A stretch of 64,000 nucleotides of DNA from an uncultured Porphyromonadaceae bacterium (GTDB lineage Bacteria > Bacteroidota > Bacteroidia > Bacteroidales > Muribaculaceae). Positions 60,149 through 64,000 of this stretch are shown here, piece by piece. The notes beneath the pieces were generated by a model. That model saw nothing but the letters and a program-made list of their open reading frames with translations. It searched no databases and was not told where the DNA came from. Position 1 is the stretch's first letter, and each line of letters opens with the position of its first letter. A program made the translations under genes and the position numbers. Location: NCBI GenBank assembly GCA_902493335.1, contig CABUPJ010000010.1, positions 1-64,000 of the forward strand. Direction: 5' to 3'.

Positions 60149-60618
60149 AGACCCCGATCCCCAATATTTGTTAACGCCGGGGTCGCATATCTCTGAGTGA
60201 TTTTTGTCTTGTGATGAAGGAGTGTATTTAATGTACACGACTGAAGAATAAGGCAAAAAGCGCCGGAGAGATGCGATGCAAAGGTAATTTCAGAAAGCGA
60301 TACAATAAATAGCCCTCCCGTCTGCCGGATATTTCGAAATAACTTTTAACACTTTGATTAATATTGGGATACAGTACCGGTCTGACGGATGTGAAGCGTA
60401 TATTTATTTTGGTAAATAAAGAAGCCATGGCCGAATTCACCACATTTACCGCCATATTAGAATATACAATAAGGAATTACCTCCGCCACGGCCAATCGTC
60501 ATGCTTCTGAGTCCGCTTGTTTCGGTCACAATGCGACCGCATTGCTCCCTCGCTGCTCGAACACATCTGCATAACGCCTGACCGCCCCAGCGTTTACAAA
60601 TATTGGGGAACGGGGTCT
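60149..60618. repeat. 470-bp noncoding element with 29-bp inverted ends (MITE-like)
   Basis: The left end (60149-60177, beginning AGACCCCGATCCCCAATA) and the reverse complement of the right end (60590-60618) agree at 27 of 29 positions. The two differences are at complementary A/T sites. Between them no convincing gene exists; a 75-codon frame at 60228-60455 has no family features. A leftward -7-like TACCTTTG lies at 60286-60279. I see no target-site duplication. It fills most of the 605-bp gap between the ROK and GNAT genes. The nature (MITE remnant, regulatory island or structured RNA) is open. Confidence 0.6.
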
Positions 60619-60661
60619 AAGCATAATCAATGTTAAATCAAAGCGTAGCGGAGATCATCGG

Positions 60662-61090
60662 TCAGAGCGAGAGATGCAGTATGGGGTATGGGCGTCCGGC
60701 CTCATCAGTGGCATCGCGTCCGACGACCCTGAAACCTCTCTTCTCATAAAATTCAAACGCTGAACGATTCTGCTCGTTGACATCGACTCTGACCGCTCCG
60801 TGTTTCAACGCAAACTCGACCAGAGTTGAGCCGTAACCCCGGCCATGTAGCCGGCTGTCGACAAACAGCATTTCGATATTGTCACCGGCCAGTCCGATAA
60901 AACCGGCCGGAGTACCGTCATCTTCGACAACATACAAGTCTACGGCGGGAAAATAGTCTGTCGCCAAGGCACATCTGATTTCTTCAATCACATCTTCAGT
61001 CAGAAAATCGTGAGTAGCCCTGACCGCACGCTCCCATATTTCCACAAGCACATCATAACACCTATTATCATATTTCACAATCCGTTTCAT
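60662..61090 (-). CDS. GNAT-family N-acetyltransferase
   Basis: A 142-residue acetyltransferase. The acetyl-CoA loop is in MLFVDSRLHGRGYGSTLVEFAL (about 76-97), followed by VDVNEQNRSAFEFYEKRGFRVVGRD. This resembles YafP/ElaA-like small-molecule or protein acetylases. The ATG at 61090 is chosen because a -7 element (TATCTTTG) lies 28 bp upstream; a GTG at 61177 would start before that promoter. Confidence 0.88.
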   Translation of the reverse strand: MKRIVKYDNRCYDVLVEIWERAVRATHDFLTEDVIEEIRCALATDYFPAVDLYVVEDDGTPAGFIGLAGDNIEMLFVDSRLHGRGYGSTLVEFALKHGAVRVDVNEQNRSAFEFYEKRGFRVVGRDATDEAGRPYPILHLSL

Positions 61091-61117
61091 ACATAAAAAT
61101 TCTTTGCGTTGCCGTAA

Positions 61118-61125
61118 CAAAGATA
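61118..61125 (-). promoter_or_regulatory. -7 element of the GNAT gene
   Basis: Minus strand TATCTTTG (61125-61118). A second identical leftward element is at 61187-61180. No clear -33 box is visible for either. Confidence 0.5.
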
Positions 61126-61204
61126 AAAATTCTTTTTTAGTCAGACAGGCATAATACACATGAAATTTGAGCCTCACAGCAAAGATAATCCGTTTTTATT
61201 GCCG

Positions 61205-61212
61205 TATCTTTG
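61205..61212 (+). promoter_or_regulatory. -7 element of the AraC gene
   Basis: TATCTTTG at 61205-61212 lies 22 bp before the ATG at 61235 and thereby decides that start; the ATG at 61160 would be upstream of the promoter. Confidence 0.55.
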
Positions 61213-61234
61213 CAGCAAGCAATCAGATTATACG

Positions 61235-62050
61235 ATGGAACGACTTGATGTATTCGACTGCTCGGATGTGTTTATCGCGAGCTATTTTACCGACGATCGC
61301 GGATGTGCCCACTGCAACCGCGAACACACTCTTATATACATCCATTCGGGTGAACTCGAAATCACTGACAACGGCCACAAGACCATACTCAGGCCGGGAG
61401 ACTGCGCTTTCATGAGACGCGACAACCGCATGTGGCTTCAGAAACGAGTGAAAGACGGCATGCCATACCGTTCGGTCGTGATGAAATTCTCACGTGAATA
61501 CCTGAAAGATTTTTTTCATACGTTAAACCGTCGCGACATTCCGTCTGATGCCAAAAGAGACAAGACAAGTCTCGTGAAATTTCCTTCGCAGCGCCTTGAT
61601 GTGAAGAGTCTGTTTGAATCGCTTCTGCCATATTTTGACGCCGGCGCGAAACCATCCGTCGAAATCCTCCGCATGAAAATGGCCGAAGGCATGTATCTGA
61701 TACTGAACACCGATGAAAACCTCTATGCGTCGCTGTTCGATTTCGTCGACGCCTGGAAAATCGATATTGTCGATTTCATGGAAAAAAACTATATGAACGA
61801 CCTCTCGATGAATGAAATGGCATATTACACCGGGCGCAGTCTCGCCACTTTCAAACGCGATTTCAAGAAAGTAAGCGAGCTCACGCCTCAGAAGTGGCTT
61901 ATCAGACGTCGGCTCGAAGCCGCACGCGAACTCATCGGCAAAGGCGGACGCAAGGTTTCTGAAATCTGTTTTGATGTCGGATTCAAAAATCTGTCGCACT
62001 TTTCACGCCTGTATAAAGAGACTTACGGCATGGCTCCGACTTTTTCATGA
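61235..62050 (+). CDS. AraC-family transcriptional regulator
   Basis: A 271-residue regulator. The N-terminal cupin-like half has HTLIYIHSGELEITDNGHKTI and LRPGDCAFMRRDNRMWLQK. The C-terminal half has the double HTH DLSMNEMAYYTGRSLATFKRDFKKVSELTPQKWLIRRRLE and VSEICFDVGFKNLSHFSRLYKETYG. The ATG at 61235 is preferred because the -7 element lies just before it. It is followed by an acetyltransferase and a Tat-exported reductase on the same strand and may control them. Confidence 0.93.
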   Translation: MERLDVFDCSDVFIASYFTDDRGCAHCNREHTLIYIHSGELEITDNGHKTILRPGDCAFMRRDNRMWLQKRVKDGMPYRSVVMKFSREYLKDFFHTLNRRDIPSDAKRDKTSLVKFPSQRLDVKSLFESLLPYFDAGAKPSVEILRMKMAEGMYLILNTDENLYASLFDFVDAWKIDIVDFMEKNYMNDLSMNEMAYYTGRSLATFKRDFKKVSELTPQKWLIRRRLEAARELIGKGGRKVSEICFDVGFKNLSHFSRLYKETYGMAPTFS

Positions 62051-62110
62051 GTGAGCCTTACGGCAAAGCTTTTTGAACTTAACAGCAAAGCCGCCGCGCG
62101 GTTTCGATTG

Positions 62111-62118
62111 TAATTTTG
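62111..62118 (+). promoter_or_regulatory. -7 element of the acetyltransferase/reductase pair
   Basis: TAATTTTG at 62111-62118, 27 bp before the ATG at 62146. Perfect TAnnTTTG; no good -33 box, which would fit an activator-dependent promoter such as one driven by the upstream AraC protein (inference). Confidence 0.5.
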
Positions 62119-62145
62119 CGGTGTAAACAATAAAACCGCAAAGCA

Positions 62146-62712
62146 ATGAGAAGTATATATGACAGAGACCGCGGTGGCGAAACGGTATCGCCCGACGACC
62201 CCGGTTACGAAACTCTTATCGACGACATTTTCAATACGATGGAAACCGCGCGCCGGCTCTCGGACGTCAGTCTACGCGATCAGAAGACCATACGCTCAAT
62301 GATGAGCGGGATACTCGGCAAGCCTTTACCCGAGAGCACTACCCTGCTGCCGCCTTTTTATATAGACTACGGCAAGCCTGTGACCATCGGCGAAGGCTGT
62401 TTCATTCAGCAATGCTGCACATTCTTCGGCCGCGGAGGCATCACAATCGGCAATGATGTGTTTATCGGGCCCAAAGTCAATCTCATAACAATCAACCACG
62501 ATGTCGACCCTGACAACCGCAGCGCCACATACGGCCGCCCGATTGAAATAGCCGACAAAGTCTGGATCGGCATAAACTCGACCATACTTCCCGGCGTGAA
62601 AATCGGTTATGGAGCGATTATAGGAGCCCAAAGCGTCGTCACCCGCGACGTCCCGCCGATGACCATTGTAGCCGGCAACCCGGCAAGAATCATCAAAAAG
62701 ATAGAATCATGA
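62146..62712 (+). CDS. Sugar O-acetyltransferase (Maa/NodL type, LbetaH)
   Basis: A 188-residue cytosolic acetyltransferase. The N-terminal Maa-like helical part (FNTMETARRLSDVSLRDQKTI) is followed by hexapeptide rungs. These include TIGEGCFIQQCCTFFGRGGITIGNDVFIGPKVNLITINHD with the catalytic His in INHD (about 124), then DKVWIGINSTILPGVKIGYGAIIGAQSVV. It ends IVAGNPARIIKKIES. Acetylates a free sugar or glycoside. The stop overlaps the next start (ATGA). Confidence 0.93.
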   Translation: MRSIYDRDRGGETVSPDDPGYETLIDDIFNTMETARRLSDVSLRDQKTIRSMMSGILGKPLPESTTLLPPFYIDYGKPVTIGEGCFIQQCCTFFGRGGITIGNDVFIGPKVNLITINHDVDPDNRSATYGRPIEIADKVWIGINSTILPGVKIGYGAIIGAQSVVTRDVPPMTIVAGNPARIIKKIES

Positions 62713-63854
62713 AAGAAGACACATCGATAAGCCGCCGCAGATTTCTGAAAAAAGCGGCTGCCATAGGCGCCGCATTCGCCGCCACACCGGTAATCAGCAA
62801 AGTCACAGCTGCCGAAAACGTCCTCGACGGCAATCCGACACGCCCTGACGACATGAAATACCGCACCCTCGGCACCGGCAAAGCCGCCATGAAGGTCTCG
62901 GCCATCGGATTCGGCTGCATGGGACTGAACTATAACCGCTCACAATCACCCGACCGTAAAGAATGTATCCGCATCATCCACGAAGCCGTAGACCGGGGCG
63001 TCACCCTCTTCGACACAGCTATAATATATGGACCGCTACGCAACGAACTCCTCGCCGGCGAAGCGCTCGCTCCATATAAAAACCGCGTAAATCTGACTAC
63101 AAAATTCGGTCATGAAGTCATCGGCGGCAAAGCTACGGGACGCCAGGACAGCAGCCGGGCGACAATACGCTGCTACTGCGATGAGTCGCTCAGACGACTG
63201 AAGCTCGACTCGATTCCGCTCTTCTATCAGCATCGTTTTGACCGCAATACGCCCATCGAGGAAGTGGCCGACACCATCGGCAGTCTCATCATGGAAGGCA
63301 AAGTAGAGCGCTGGGGACTATGCGAAGTCAGTGCCGACACGATACGCGCGGCCCACGCCGTCTGTCCGCTTACTGCGGTGCAGAGCGAATATCATCTGAT
63401 GCACAGACTTGTCGAAGAGAACGGCGTACTCGACACCTGCCGCGAACTCGGCATCGGGTTTGTGCCCTACAGTCCGCTAAACCGTGGCTTTCTCGGCGGC
63501 TGCATCAACGAATATACGGTCTTCGACACCGGCAACGACAACCGCCATACCTTGCCGCGATTCACCCCCGAAGCAATCAGAGCCAACACACGCATCATAA
63601 ACGAGCTGCAACTGTGGGGCCGCACACGCGGCATGACATCCTCTCAGGCCGCCCTCGGCTGGCTGCTCCACAAAGCATCGTGGATCGTACCCATTCCCGG
63701 CACCACAAAAGAATCGCATCTGCTCGAAAACATTCACACACTGACTTTCGACATCCCAGACAGTGACTGGCTCGCTCTCGAGAACGCTGTCGCATCCATC
63801 CCCGTCGTCGGCGACCGCTATAACGCAGAGCAACAGAAACAGGTCGGCTTCTGA
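62709..63854 (+). CDS. Tat-exported aldo/keto reductase
   Basis: A 381-residue aldo/keto reductase. A twin-arginine signal SRRRFLKK (residues 8-15) with a hydrophobic stretch AAAIGAAFAATPVIS predicts folded export with cofactor. The AKR tetrad is visible: Asp102 and Tyr107 in FDTAIIYG, Lys132 in NLTTKFG and His175 in LFYQHRFD. The substrate is unknown; related proteins act on sugars and other carbonyls. It is translationally coupled to the sugar acetyltransferase by a 4-bp overlap. Confidence 0.93.
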   Translation: MKEDTSISRRRFLKKAAAIGAAFAATPVISKVTAAENVLDGNPTRPDDMKYRTLGTGKAAMKVSAIGFGCMGLNYNRSQSPDRKECIRIIHEAVDRGVTLFDTAIIYGPLRNELLAGEALAPYKNRVNLTTKFGHEVIGGKATGRQDSSRATIRCYCDESLRRLKLDSIPLFYQHRFDRNTPIEEVADTIGSLIMEGKVERWGLCEVSADTIRAAHAVCPLTAVQSEYHLMHRLVEENGVLDTCRELGIGFVPYSPLNRGFLGGCINEYTVFDTGNDNRHTLPRFTPEAIRANTRIINELQLWGRTRGMTSSQAALGWLLHKASWIVPIPGTTKESHLLENIHTLTFDIPDSDWLALENAVASIPVVGDRYNAEQQKQVGF

Positions 63855-63915
63855 CCGCCTTTGATTTTGGTATGAATTGCGATGATTATTATAACCGACT
63901 GATTCTGAATCGTCC

Positions 63916-63923
63916 TAACTTTG
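63916..63923 (+). promoter_or_regulatory. -7 element of the last partial gene
   Basis: TAACTTTG at 63916-63923, 29 bp before the ATG at 63953. Confidence 0.5.
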
Positions 63924-63952
63924 CAACAACAACCTTAAACCATAACAAAAAA

Positions 63953-64000
63953 ATGAGACAGCTGACACTCCTTATCGCCGCAGCACTGACAACAGTGAGT
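63953..64000 (+). CDS. Partial gene, exported protein N-terminus (window-truncated)
   Basis: Only 16 codons are inside the window (MRQLTLLIAAALTTVS). They read as the start of a signal peptide: one basic residue, then a hydrophobic run. A -7 element lies upstream. The product continues past position 64000 and cannot be identified. Confidence 0.5.
   Translation, partial: MRQLTLLIAAALTTVS

Noticed and set aside
59057..60164. Longer ROK kinase starting at 60164
   Set aside because: It would start with TTG upstream of the -7 element and adds residues before the conserved ATP-binding loop.
60228..60455. 75-codon leftward frame within the inverted-end element
   Set aside because: No family motif, no plausible start signal ahead of it, and the interior looks noncoding.
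61160..61234. Longer N-terminus of the AraC regulator starting at 61160
   Set aside because: The -7 element at 61205-61212 lies after that ATG, and the added residues do not fit the family start.

Overview
The window looks like a chromosomal segment of a gut Bacteroidales bacterium, possibly a Muribaculaceae-type organism because it is moderately GC-rich by eye. That family-level guess is an inference. The phylum is better supported: there is a SusC/SusD pair, Bacteroidetes-type lipoproteins, a FtsX-type ABC efflux cassette with TolC, a Wzc ending in a Tyr-Gly repeat, and many intergenic copies of the Bacteroidetes -7 element TAnnTTTG. Several of these have a TTTG or TTG box 19-21 nt upstream. 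I saw no rRNA, tRNA, CRISPR array, transposase or phage gene. 52 coding regions are supported, the last one cut by the window end.

Layout: 0-5.6 kb holds a leftward asd - cation/proton antiporter - GH89 alpha-N-acetylglucosaminidase cluster. 5.8-14.5 kb holds a DUF2807 lipoprotein, an orphan SusCD pair, a coiled-coil (Cbp1-like) lipoprotein and a LytS/LytR-type two-component system. 14.6-24.5 kb holds a DJ-1 protein, ApbE, a five-gene leftward efflux operon (ATPase, two permeases, HlyD adaptor, TolC) and an OmpR/PhoB-type two-component pair. 24.8-27.3 kb holds a branched-chain aminotransferase, an HD hydrolase and a DUF6492 protein.

27.4-40.7 kb is a surface-polysaccharide locus: Wza, Wzc, Wzx, Wzy-like polymerase, acyltransferase, a GDP-mannose-dehydrogenase-like AlgD homologue and four glycosyltransferases. 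It has no initiating phosphoglycosyl transferase in view. 40.7-45.2 kb holds lrgAB, ackA-pta, two small membrane proteins and ribosomal protein L19. 45.3-50.1 kb holds a second GH89 enzyme, a fosmidomycin-resistance-type MFS pump and a zinc-ribbon membrane protein. 50.1-60.1 kb holds an endonuclease/exonuclease/phosphatase protein, a BamA/TamA-like barrel, a TamB-like protein, an AraC regulator and a ROK kinase. 60.1-64 kb holds a 470-bp element with inverted ends, a GNAT acetyltransferase, and a rightward AraC - sugar acetyltransferase - Tat-exported aldo/keto reductase cluster.

The themes are host-glycan use (two GH89, SusCD, ROK kinase), envelope building (polysaccharide export, TamB and its partner barrel, efflux) and acetate fermentation (pta-ackA next to lrgAB). 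The most interesting unexplained items are noncoding: a candidate ~68-nt leftward small RNA at 22077-22144, a candidate ~134-nt rightward RNA at 24571-24704, the 470-bp inverted-end element at 60149-60618, and REP-like palindromes at 12-66 and 49273-49288. None of the computations needed to test these could be run here.
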